Shown: in pieces, positions 1 through 7,190 of the stretch
How positions within the stretch are numbered: position 1 is the first letter of the stretch
How the letters are laid out: every line of letters starts with the position of its first letter
Assembly: GCA_024276815.1 (NCBI GenBank)
Contig: JAJRWM010000246.1
Location: forward strand, 1 to 13,997
Source: a bacterium
Lineage (GTDB): Bacteria > JACRDZ01 > JAJRWM01
Length of the DNA stretch: 13,997 nt
Reading direction: 5' to 3'
The notes under the pieces: generated by a model
What the model saw: the letters and a program-made list of their open reading frames with translations, nothing else
Database searches by the model: none
Told to the model about the DNA's origin: nothing
Made by a program: the position numbers and the translations under genes

Positions 1-213
1 ACAAACCGACACAAACTATACTGATTAATACTATGCTATCACAAGTTATTCCATCTGTAAACTAAACAATGACGAGTTATTGTCAACCAAAACGCTCTCA
101 ATATTTACCAGGGCAGATAGGTATTTACAGCCAGGGCGTTGTTCTTTGTCCCCAAGGTTTTTCGCTTTTTGGTCGGAATTGTCTCGAAGGTTTTAATCAG
201 CGCCCAGGGTCAT

Positions 214-242
214 TTGTAAAATTCAGCGAAAAAGATTATAAT
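214..242 (+). promoter_or_regulatory. Putative sigma70-type promoter for the SemiSWEET gene
   Basis: TTGTAA (214-219) lies 17 bp upstream of a perfect TATAAT (237-242). The -10 box sits inside a perfect 12-bp palindrome (233-244). Transcription would begin near 248-250, only 2-4 bases before the ATG at 252, giving an almost leaderless mRNA. This fits the absence of a good Shine-Dalgarno sequence before that ATG. The region is AT-rich, so a chance match is possible. Confidence 0.4.
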
Positions 243-251
243 CTCTTTTAT

Positions 252-515
252 ATGACTTTTGAAATCGATGCCGCCTACATAGGTTTGCTGGGGGGCGCTT
301 TAACCAATCTCAGCCTGTTGCCTCAAATCATCAAAGCGGTTCGCACGAAAAGCGTCAAAGACGTCAGCATCGCCATGTTCTGGGTTTTGTTCGCCGGCAT
401 ATTTTGTTGGTTGATTTATGGTCTTCTTCTGGATGACCTGGTCATAATTGTGATGAATTTATGTTCTCTGGGTTTGGTTGGAGCAATGATTTATCTTTAT
501 TATCGTTACCTGTGA
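252..515 (+). CDS. SemiSWEET-type small transporter (MtN3/PQ-loop family)
   Basis: An 87-residue integral membrane protein with three predicted hydrophobic segments, the usual size and topology of bacterial SemiSWEETs. These act as dimers and move sugars such as sucrose or glucose through the inner membrane. The family signature is the PQ-loop near the end of helix 1 (LPQIIKAVRTKSVKDVS, about residues 22-38), followed by two helices (WVLFAGIFCWLIYGLLL, then IIVMNLCSLGLVGAMIYLYY). The reading frame stays open back to an ATG at 69, but the extra 61 residues are polar, Cys-containing and unlike the family, so I place the start at 252. No strong ribosome binding site precedes 252; a promoter-like element ends 9 bases upstream. 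The gene is separated from the haem cluster by 150 bp with its own promoter candidate, so a functional link is not implied. Substrate cannot be told from sequence. Confidence 0.8.
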   Translation: MTFEIDAAYIGLLGGALTNLSLLPQIIKAVRTKSVKDVSIAMFWVLFAGIFCWLIYGLLLDDLVIIVMNLCSLGLVGAMIYLYYRYL

Positions 516-563
516 TGAAAGTTTCCCGCTTGTAAGGTTCGCACTCCAAATATCGCTAAAGCC

Positions 564-592
564 TTCAATCCCGGTTCTGTTTCTGGTATAAT
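564..592 (+). promoter_or_regulatory. Putative promoter of the ccsA-hem operon
   Basis: A perfect extended -10 (TGGTATAAT, 584-592) has a weak -35 candidate TTCAAT (564-569) at 17-bp spacing. Initiation near 599 would leave a leader of about 65 nt before the GTG at 666. I see no cobalamin-riboswitch box or strong terminator/antiterminator hairpin in that leader. This is the best promoter candidate for the haem cluster, because the following genes are separated by only 2-57 bp. Confidence 0.55.
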
Positions 593-665
593 ACCTGGAA
601 CATTTAAGGGCTTTCGCTTGCTTGTTGGTAAAAACGGTTGCGAGTTGTTATGAGGGAGTGGCGCT

Positions 666-1490
666 GTGTTTCATCTTCATCTGTCTCTTATGTTAGGTGT
701 TTTGATTGTCTACGCTCTCGGTACGGCGTTCTACCTGATCGCTCTGAAAACCAATGAGATCCGGTGGGGACGTTACGCGACCAGGCTGACGTACGCAGGA
801 CTGGCTGTTCATACTGCGACCTTGCTTATCCGCTGGTACGAAGCCGGCTATCTGCCGATCACCAATTTTTACGAATCGCTGTCATTTTTCGCCTGGTCAA
901 TTGTTGTTTTATACCTGTTGCTGGAGTACCGTTACGATATTCACTCGCTGGGCGCTTTCGTGATACCGATCGCTTTCGCGGCCATTTTTTACGCTATGCT
1001 TCTGCCCAGCGAGATCAGGCCGCTTAATCCGCTGTTGCAGAGCGCCTGGTTCAAGGTCCATGTTCCCCTGAGTTTTTTCGCTTATTCCAGCTTCGCCATG
1101 TCCGCGGCGCTCAGCGTTATGTATTTGATACTGGAAAAACAGATAAAAAGCAAGCGGCCCCACGCTTTTTATTATCGGCTGCCTTCTCTGGAGGTTCTGG
1201 ACGCTTTGAGTTATCGTTTGATTTCCATCGGTTTTTCTCTGTTGACAATAACCATAATCATTGGCACCTTCTGGAGCCTGAAAGCCTGGGGATCATATTG
1301 GGAGTGGGAGCCTAAGCAGACCTGGTCATTAATCAGCTGGATTATTTACGCGACCCAGGTTCACGGACGGTCGGTTTCCGGTTGGCGGGGCAAAAAAGCG
1401 GCCTATTGGTCGCTGTTGGGCTTTCTCACGATTATCTTTACCTATTTGGGAGTTAATGTTTTTGGCGGGGGACTGCACGGTTTTCTGTAA
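666..1490 (+). CDS. ccsA: CcsA/ResC-type cytochrome c assembly protein (HemX-like position)
   Basis: A 274-residue polytopic membrane protein with about eight hydrophobic helices. The CcsA/ResC/CcmC family moves or holds haem on the outer face of the membrane for attachment to apocytochrome c. Visible signatures are the NFYESLSFFAW segment (67-77), the tryptophan-rich loop WGSYWEWEPKQTW (208-220) and candidate haem-ligand histidines H49, H132 (VHVPLSFFAY), H233 and H271 (GGGLHGF). The loop ends in Glu where many relatives have Asp (WEWEP rather than WEWDP). The start is GTG, chosen because GAGGGAG (652-658) sits 7 bases upstream. It precedes hemA, the position called hemX in Bacillus. Its full set of CcsA motifs and the cytochrome downstream favour a role in cytochrome c maturation over HemA regulation. 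Its usual partner ResB/Ccs1 is not in this window. Confidence 0.85.
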   Translation: MFHLHLSLMLGVLIVYALGTAFYLIALKTNEIRWGRYATRLTYAGLAVHTATLLIRWYEAGYLPITNFYESLSFFAWSIVVLYLLLEYRYDIHSLGAFVIPIAFAAIFYAMLLPSEIRPLNPLLQSAWFKVHVPLSFFAYSSFAMSAALSVMYLILEKQIKSKRPHAFYYRLPSLEVLDALSYRLISIGFSLLTITIIIGTFWSLKAWGSYWEWEPKQTWSLISWIIYATQVHGRSVSGWRGKKAAYWSLLGFLTIIFTYLGVNVFGGGLHGFL

Positions 1491-1529
1491 AAACTCCCTG
1501 GCCAGTAAATTTTGGAAGAAGTAGATAAA

Positions 1530-2810
1530 ATGCAAATAGTTGCGGTAGGACTGAATCACAAAACCGCTCCGGTGGCGATAAGAGAGACTATCTCTTTTCC
1601 CGAAGCGGTGGTCAGAGACGCCTTAAAGACTTTGTCAAAGTATAAGCACATCAAAGAGTGCGTTATCCTTTCAACCTGCAACCGGGTTGAGGTGTACGCG
1701 GTTGTCGATGAGCCTGAAAAAGGTATCCACTCGGTCAAGACTTTCATGGCTCACTATAATGGCAAAAAAACAAGCGACCTGGAAGACCATTTGTATACCT
1801 ATCACGGCCGGGACGCGGTTAATCATGTTTTCCGGGTTGTAGCCAGCCTGGATTCCATGATCGTCGGCGAGCCTCAAATTTTTGGCCAGCTCAAGGACGC
1901 TTATAATTTCGCTTTTGAGAGTGGGACGACCAGGAGCATTTTTAACACTCTTTTTAAATACGCCAGCCAGGTCGGCAAAGAAGTCAGGAGCGAGACCCAG
2001 ATTGGTAAAAACGCTGTCAGCATCAGCTTCGCCGCGGTTGAACTGGCCAAGAAGATTTTTGGCGATGTCGAGGGGAAAACGGTGATGATTGTCGGCGCCG
2101 GCGAAATGGGCGAGCTTACCGCCCGCCATCTGGTTTCCAACGGCGTCAGTCATGTGCTGGTCACCAACCGTACCTTCAGTAAAGCCGAGGAACTGGCCGA
2201 ACAGTTCCATGGCACGCCCGTACCTTTTGAGAAGATGTACGAAAAAATGGTCGAGGCCGACATCGTCATCAGTTCGACCGGAGCCAAGAACTGCGTGATC
2301 TCCAAAGCGGAAGTCGCCCCCGTTCTTCAGCGCCGCATGAATCGCCCCGTTTTCTTTATCGATATCGCGGTGCCGCGGGACATTGAAGCCGAGGTCAATT
2401 CTCTGGATAACGCGTATCTTTACGATATTGACGACCTGCAGATGGTGGTCGCCGCGAACATCAAGGAAAGAGAAAAAGAAATTCCCCTGGTGGAGGCTAT
2501 TATCCACAAACATCTGAAAGCCTTCCTGGGCTGGTACAGCTCTCTTGATATGGTTCCGGCTATTATTTCTCTGCGTCGGAAACTGGACAATATCAGGGAA
2601 AGCGAAATCGCCCGCTCCAGTTCCAGTCTGGCCAAGCTGCCTCCGGAACTTCGGGAACAGGTGGAAATCCTGACCAAGTCCATCATCAATAAAATACTGC
2701 ATGACCCGGTGACGGAACTCAAAAAGCAGGCGGAACACAGCAATGGTTACGCTTATGTTGAAGCGCTGGGCAAGCTGTTTAACCTAAAAATAGATCATCA
2801 GGAAAAGTGA
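1530..2810 (+). CDS. hemA: Glutamyl-tRNA reductase
   Basis: A 426-residue cytoplasmic enzyme that reduces glutamyl-tRNA(Glu) to glutamate-1-semialdehyde with NADPH, the first committed step of the C5 tetrapyrrole pathway. The N-terminal catalytic domain begins with the standard VGLNHKTAPV motif and carries the nucleophilic cysteine C50 in STCNRVEVY. The glycine-rich NADPH site GAGEMGELTARHL follows, with the TNRT and STGA motifs after it. The C-terminal helical dimerisation domain is complete (ILHDPVTELKKQA). The frame is open to a TTG at 1512, but the ATG at 1530 matches the family N-terminus and has GGAAGAAG (1514-1521) 8 bases upstream. It lies 39 bp after the ccsA-like gene and 9 bp before hemC. 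Its product goes to HemL, encoded later in the cluster. No catalytic residue appears missing. Confidence 0.97.
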   Translation: MQIVAVGLNHKTAPVAIRETISFPEAVVRDALKTLSKYKHIKECVILSTCNRVEVYAVVDEPEKGIHSVKTFMAHYNGKKTSDLEDHLYTYHGRDAVNHVFRVVASLDSMIVGEPQIFGQLKDAYNFAFESGTTRSIFNTLFKYASQVGKEVRSETQIGKNAVSISFAAVELAKKIFGDVEGKTVMIVGAGEMGELTARHLVSNGVSHVLVTNRTFSKAEELAEQFHGTPVPFEKMYEKMVEADIVISSTGAKNCVISKAEVAPVLQRRMNRPVFFIDIAVPRDIEAEVNSLDNAYLYDIDDLQMVVAANIKEREKEIPLVEAIIHKHLKAFLGWYSSLDMVPAIISLRRKLDNIRESEIARSSSSLAKLPPELREQVEILTKSIINKILHDPVTELKKQAEHSNGYAYVEALGKLFNLKIDHQEK

Positions 2811-2819
2811 GAATTATTT

Positions 2820-3785
2820 ATGACGCGGAAAAAAACGATAATCATCGGCACCCGTAAAAGCGCGCTGGCCTTATGGCAGGCGGAATGGGTCGCGGGCCGG
2901 ATCCGGGAGATGGGCTACGAAACCACCTTGAATAAAATGAGCACCAAGGGTGATAAAATCCTGGATGTCCCGCTGGCCAAGGTCGGGGACAAGGGACTCT
3001 TCACCAAAGAACTTGAGGAAGCCTTGCTTCGCAAGGAAGTCGATATCGCTGTCCACAGCATGAAAGACATGCCGACCAAAATGCCGCCCGGTCTTTGTGT
3101 CGGCGCGATCTGCGAACGGGAAGATTCCCGTGACGTTTTTCTTTCAGTCCGTTATGCCGGCGTTGAGGAACTGCCGCCTAATTCCGTGGTCGGCACCAGT
3201 TCGCTAAGGCGTATCTCCCAGCTTCTGCATTTCCGCCCTGATTTACGGATAAAAGATCTTCGCGGCAATATCAATACCAGGTTCCGTAAGCTTGAAGAGG
3301 GTGAATATGACGCAATCATTCTCGCCGCCGCCGGCGTAAAACGGCTCGGCTGGGAAGATAAAATAACCCAGTACCTGCCTCCGGAAATATCTTTGCCGGC
3401 GGTGGGCCAGGGGTCGGTGTGCGTGGAAGCGCTGGCCGACCGGCCGGAGCTTGACGCGGTGTTGTCGGGACTGAATGACCGCAACTCCGAACTCAGCATC
3501 TGGGCCGAGCGGGCCTTGCTGAACTATCTGGAGGGCGGTTGCCAGGTGCCGATCGGCGCCAGCGCCAGCTTGACTGATGATACTCTTTCGATGCGGGCCT
3601 TGATCGCTGACCTGAAGGGAATCAGGTTGTATCGAGCCGGCGGTGAAACCAAGGAGTTGAGCCGTCAGGGCGCGGAAGAACTGGGCATACGCTTGGCCAG
3701 GGAACTGGAGAAACAGGGCGGCGATGAGATTCTCAAAGAGATTGGTATTGAAGTCGGCCGGCGTTCAAGCGGGAAGGATGATTAA
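2820..3785 (+). CDS. hemC: Porphobilinogen deaminase (hydroxymethylbilane synthase)
   Basis: A 321-residue cytoplasmic enzyme that joins four porphobilinogen units into hydroxymethylbilane. The N-terminal signature IGTRKSALALWQA is intact. The catalytic aspartate is D83 in VHSMKDMP, the arginine-rich substrate region is GTSSLRR (125-131) and LRGNINTR (147-154), and the dipyrromethane cofactor attaches to C241 in LEGGCQVPIGA. The AVGQG motif is also present, followed by SVCVEA where many relatives read ALGIE. Length is typical of the family. It starts 9 bp after hemA and ends 2 bp before the cobA-hemD fusion, so translational coupling is likely. The polypurine stretch at 2800-2807 is rather far from the ATG, leaving a weak ribosome binding site. 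Confidence 0.97.
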   Translation: MTRKKTIIIGTRKSALALWQAEWVAGRIREMGYETTLNKMSTKGDKILDVPLAKVGDKGLFTKELEEALLRKEVDIAVHSMKDMPTKMPPGLCVGAICEREDSRDVFLSVRYAGVEELPPNSVVGTSSLRRISQLLHFRPDLRIKDLRGNINTRFRKLEEGEYDAIILAAAGVKRLGWEDKITQYLPPEISLPAVGQGSVCVEALADRPELDAVLSGLNDRNSELSIWAERALLNYLEGGCQVPIGASASLTDDTLSMRALIADLKGIRLYRAGGETKELSRQGAEELGIRLARELEKQGGDEILKEIGIEVGRRSSGKDD

Positions 3786-3787
3786 TT

Positions 3788-5290
3788 TTGGCTGAGGGTC
3801 GGGTTTACCTGATCGGCGTCGGCCCCGGCGATCCGGAATTGGTTACGGTTAAGGGTAAGCGGATCATTGAAGCGGCGGACGTAATTATTCATGACAACCT
3901 GAACAATCTCCAGGCGCTTGCTTGGGCCAAGCCGGCCTGTGAAATAATTTTTGTCGGCAGGCGCAGAGATCCGGACTGCTTAAGCGAAGATGAGATCGTC
4001 CGGATCATGGCTGAGAAAGCCGGTTCCGGCAAAAACGTCGCCCGTTTAAAAGCCGGCGATCCCTTTCTTTTTTGTCACGGCCCGGAAGAACTCAGCGGTT
4101 TGCGGCGCGCGGGAGTGGCTTTTGAAGTTGTCAGCGGTGTAACTTCCGCTTTGGCGGCGCCGGCCTGCGCCGGGGTGCCTTTGACCATGAGAGGGATTTC
4201 CTCGTCGGTTGGCCTGTTTATCATCAGTCAAAAGAATCTGCCCGGCATTCAATGGGGAAACATCGCCAACAGCTTGAGGACGTTGGTCTTTTTGCGGGGG
4301 GTTGATATTTTGCCGACCATTGTCAGGAAACTCGCCGAAAATGGTCGCGCCCTAGACACGCCGGCAGCCATTATCCAGGACGGTACTCTGCCCCGGCAGG
4401 TCGCGGTCAGCGGCACTTTGGAGAATATTGTCGAAAAAGCCGGCGGGCTTGATGAGCAAGCGCAGAGTATAATTGTGGTCGGAGAGGTGGTTAAATACCG
4501 GGAACAACTGGATTGGTTCACTAAAAAACCCCTGGCCGGCTGTCGTGTTCTGGTTACCCGTTCTCCTGAGCAGGCCGGTCAACTGGCCAACCAATTAGCG
4601 CTTCGCGGCGCCTGGCCGGTTATCGTGCCGACGATTAAAACGCGGCCGCTAAACCGGCCTGAGGTTTTACGCTCGGCGTTGACCGAGCTTGACAGTTTTG
4701 ACTGGCTGGTTTTTTCCAGCGTCAACGCCGTTAACTATTTTCGGGAATACCTGCTGGCGTCCGGTAGGGACATCAGGGATTTAAAGGGCCTGAAGATAAT
4801 CTGTGTCGGCGGCGCGACAGCAAAAGCGGTGACGGCTTTAGGTGTCAGGGTTGATCTTGTGCCCGTCAATTACCGGGCTGAAGGGATCATCGGGGAACTG
4901 AGAAAAATGGACCTTAAAAACCAGCGGTTCCTGTTGCCGCGGGCGAAAAAGGCGCGTGAAATACTGCCTGGGGCGATCAGGGAAATGGGCGGCGAAGTGG
5001 TAGTCGCTCCGCTCTATGAAACGGTTGCCGCGGGCGCCTCGGCGGGTCGGCTCAAAGGGCTGTTAAGCGGGAAGGAAATAGATGTCGTTACCTTTACCAG
5101 TTCCTCGACCGTAAACAGTCTTCTGGCCCTGATAGATCATGATTTAACCTTGCTTGAAGGAGTAAGAATTGCCGTTATCGGCCCGGTTACCCGCAAGACG
5201 GCGGAAAAAGCGGGGCTTGAAGTTTCGATCATGCCGGCCTCCTCAACCATGGAAGGTCTGGTTGGGGCGATAGAGGCCTATTATAATTAA
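3788..5290 (+). CDS. cobA-hemD: Uroporphyrinogen-III methyltransferase / uroporphyrinogen-III synthase fusion
   Basis: A 500-residue two-domain protein. Residues about 4-245 are an SAM-dependent uroporphyrinogen-III C-methyltransferase fold (CobA/SUMT): glycine-rich GVGPGDPELVTVKG (10-23), RLKAGDPFLF (86-95) and GVTSALAAPACAGVPLT (117-133). Residues about 250-500 are uroporphyrinogen-III synthase (HemD): RVLVTRSPEQA, FDWLVFSSVNAV, LLPRAKKAREILP, TFTSSSTVNSLL and IAVIGPVTRKTA. HemD cyclises hydroxymethylbilane to uroporphyrinogen III; CobA would then make precorrin-2. The fusion order is known in other bacteria. The start is TTG, 9 bases after GGAAGGA (3772-3778) and only 2 bp after hemC. The HemD half looks ordinary. 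The CobA half departs from consensus at several active-site positions (FCHGPEE, VGRRR, FLRG), so its activity or specificity is less certain. Confidence 0.92.
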   Translation: MAEGRVYLIGVGPGDPELVTVKGKRIIEAADVIIHDNLNNLQALAWAKPACEIIFVGRRRDPDCLSEDEIVRIMAEKAGSGKNVARLKAGDPFLFCHGPEELSGLRRAGVAFEVVSGVTSALAAPACAGVPLTMRGISSSVGLFIISQKNLPGIQWGNIANSLRTLVFLRGVDILPTIVRKLAENGRALDTPAAIIQDGTLPRQVAVSGTLENIVEKAGGLDEQAQSIIVVGEVVKYREQLDWFTKKPLAGCRVLVTRSPEQAGQLANQLALRGAWPVIVPTIKTRPLNRPEVLRSALTELDSFDWLVFSSVNAVNYFREYLLASGRDIRDLKGLKIICVGGATAKAVTALGVRVDLVPVNYRAEGIIGELRKMDLKNQRFLLPRAKKAREILPGAIREMGGEVVVAPLYETVAAGASAGRLKGLLSGKEIDVVTFTSSSTVNSLLALIDHDLTLLEGVRIAVIGPVTRKTAEKAGLEVSIMPASSTMEGLVGAIEAYYN

Positions 5291-5345
5291 CGCCTCGCTC
5301 AAAGAGATGTTATCTTAAATACATTTGATTTAGGGTCCGCTTGTT

Positions 5346-7169
5346 ATGAAAAACAAAACCTTTTTTCCCCTTAGCGCCTGCTTACTCTTTCTTTTCACGA
5401 TGACCGCTCCGCTACCGGCCTGGGAAGTTCCTCAGCCGACCATGATTCTTACCGGGGACCAGGAAGCCGGCGGATTAAAGTTCAACAATCCCACGGCGGT
5501 CGCTTTTGGCCGTGACGGAGATATCTTTGTTACGGATACCCTTAACGCGGTGGTCCAGGTCTTTGACCGTAACGGCAAATTCAAGTTTTATCTGGGAGAA
5601 CCGGGTATGAAAGGCGGTCAGTTTACTATTCCCTGGGGGATAGCCACTGATAAGGACGGTAAAGTATATGTCTCCGATATCGCGCAGCACCGCATTCAGA
5701 TATTTAATCACAATGGGTTGTTTTTGGGACAGTTTGGCGGTCCCGGTAAAGGCGAAGGTAAATTCAACCTGCCCTTTGATCTCTTTATCGACAAGTGGGA
5801 TCAGCTTAATATTCTTGATTCCGGCAATGGTTTGATTCAGCGCATTAAAGAGGGGTTTGACCGTCAGTTTGGCGGTATTGGTATCAGCGACGGCTCTTTT
5901 GATTCCCCGGCCGCTTTTATTGGCGACGACTCCGGGCGTTACTATGTTGTCGACACTGGCAACAAGAGGATTCAAACCATCAGTTCTGATGGCAAGTTCC
6001 TGGGAAAATTCGGTATGGCCGGCAGCGCCGACGGCAGTTTCGTCAATCCTGCTGGTATCGCCATGGACGCGGCGGGGCGGCTCTATATTTCTGACGGCGA
6101 TAAGACAACCGTGGGCATCTCTGTTTTTGAGACCAATGGTGAATTCCTGTATAAATGGGGAGAGATTGGTACGGAGCCGGGCTATTTTCTGGACCCGGGA
6201 CGGATTGCTTTTGATAAAGAGCAAAGGTTCTATGTTGTTGACACCGGTAATAACCGGGTGCAGGTGTTTACTGATCTGGAGTATAAAACCGCGCCCTGCT
6301 TTTTCTGTCATACCAAGGTTGCCGGGAAAAGCGAGGCCGAGTTTGTGCATGAACCCTTCAAGCGGAAAAACTGCCAGGCTTGTCATTTAAGCCATAATAG
6401 CGCCAGCGCCAATTTTTACCCTGGCGTGGGGGCGGAGCTTTGTCGGGACTGTCATGATTTCAAGGATGAAGAGTTTTATCAGGCGCACCAGCTTTACCCA
6501 GTGGACAAAACCGGTTGCGTTGAATGTCACGATCCGCACGGCAGCAATAACGCTCACTTGGTAAGATACCACTCCGCGGCTCCCAAGGGTAAGGATGTCG
6601 CTTGCGCGCAATGTCACGATGTCCTGGTTGATGATACCGTCCGCCTGAAAGAGGATCGGCGAAAATTGTGCTATATCTGTCATAATACCAAGCTTGGCGA
6701 CAGTCATTACCAGGTGTTTCAAAAGGAACAGCTCGATTGCCTGGAGTGTCATGTGCGTCATAGCGGTTCAGTGCCGGCTAACCTCAAGAGTTTTGATGGG
6801 GCCATCTGCTCGACGGCTGACTGTCACTCCAGCAAGAATCTGTTACATCAGCACGAAAGCGATATTTACCCGCGTGAGAACATGGCCGTGCCCGGTACGC
6901 TGCCGCTGGATAAAAAGGGTAAAATTACCTGTCTTACCTGTCATAGCGGGCACGCGACGCCGAACGCTCAGTTATTGAGAGTCGCCAAGGAAAATCTCTG
7001 TTTGCTGTGCCATCAGAAGAGAACGCATAAAAAAGTCCCCCTGGAAGTCAGGGAAGTAATTCAGCGCCCAACTCCGCCGGTTAAGGATTTCGGGGCGGCG
7101 GCTTCCGGCGCGCCTGAAAGCGAAAGTCCCGTTCCCGGCGCCCGGTTTGTTCCGGGTAATGAGCCATAA
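5346..7169 (+). CDS. Exported NHL-repeat decahaem c-type cytochrome
   Basis: A 607-residue secreted protein. Residues 1-25 form a Sec signal peptide (KNK, a hydrophobic core, then a PLPAW cleavage region). Residues about 40-310 hold six NHL repeats, each with a G-x-F-xx-P lead and a VVDTGN/VSDIAQ-like strand, predicting a six-bladed beta-propeller. Residues 318-556 carry ten haem-type motifs: nine CXXCH (starting C318, C343, C366, C391, C420, C442, C465, C529, C552) and one CX4CH at C488-H494. Many are followed by a second His, as in doubled-CXXCH cytochromes. The last 40 residues are Pro/Ala/Gly-rich with no haem site. The likely role is periplasmic or surface electron transfer, with the propeller as a binding or docking domain; partner and substrate are unknown. 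It lies 55 bp after cobA-hemD and 21 bp before hemB, so it is co-transcribed with haem synthesis. I do not recognise a named gene. Confidence 0.9.
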   Translation: MKNKTFFPLSACLLFLFTMTAPLPAWEVPQPTMILTGDQEAGGLKFNNPTAVAFGRDGDIFVTDTLNAVVQVFDRNGKFKFYLGEPGMKGGQFTIPWGIATDKDGKVYVSDIAQHRIQIFNHNGLFLGQFGGPGKGEGKFNLPFDLFIDKWDQLNILDSGNGLIQRIKEGFDRQFGGIGISDGSFDSPAAFIGDDSGRYYVVDTGNKRIQTISSDGKFLGKFGMAGSADGSFVNPAGIAMDAAGRLYISDGDKTTVGISVFETNGEFLYKWGEIGTEPGYFLDPGRIAFDKEQRFYVVDTGNNRVQVFTDLEYKTAPCFFCHTKVAGKSEAEFVHEPFKRKNCQACHLSHNSASANFYPGVGAELCRDCHDFKDEEFYQAHQLYPVDKTGCVECHDPHGSNNAHLVRYHSAAPKGKDVACAQCHDVLVDDTVRLKEDRRKLCYICHNTKLGDSHYQVFQKEQLDCLECHVRHSGSVPANLKSFDGAICSTADCHSSKNLLHQHESDIYPRENMAVPGTLPLDKKGKITCLTCHSGHATPNAQLLRVAKENLCLLCHQKRTHKKVPLEVREVIQRPTPPVKDFGAAASGAPESESPVPGARFVPGNEP

Positions 7170-7190
7170 TTTAGTTTAAGGAGAGGTCCC

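Noticed and set aside
69-251. N-terminal extension of the SemiSWEET reading frame from the ATG at 69
   Set aside because: The 61 extra residues are polar, Cys-bearing and unlike the family, whose proteins start close to the first helix; a promoter-like element lies inside this stretch.
593-665. Cobalamin or other riboswitch in the leader of the haem operon
   Set aside because: The leader is only about 65 nt and shows no conserved box or convincing hairpin.
516-665. Intrinsic terminator after the SemiSWEET gene
   Set aside because: I found no GC-rich hairpin followed by a T-run in this gap.
1671-2738. 355-codon open frame on the - strand opposite hemA
   Set aside because: It is the mirror of strong hemA coding sequence, has no recognisable domain or ribosome binding site, and such antisense frames arise from codon bias.
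5475-6386. 303-codon open frame on the - strand opposite the NHL region
   Set aside because: It lies wholly opposite the NHL propeller coding region, and repeated propeller codons create the open antisense frame; no motif or start signal supports it.
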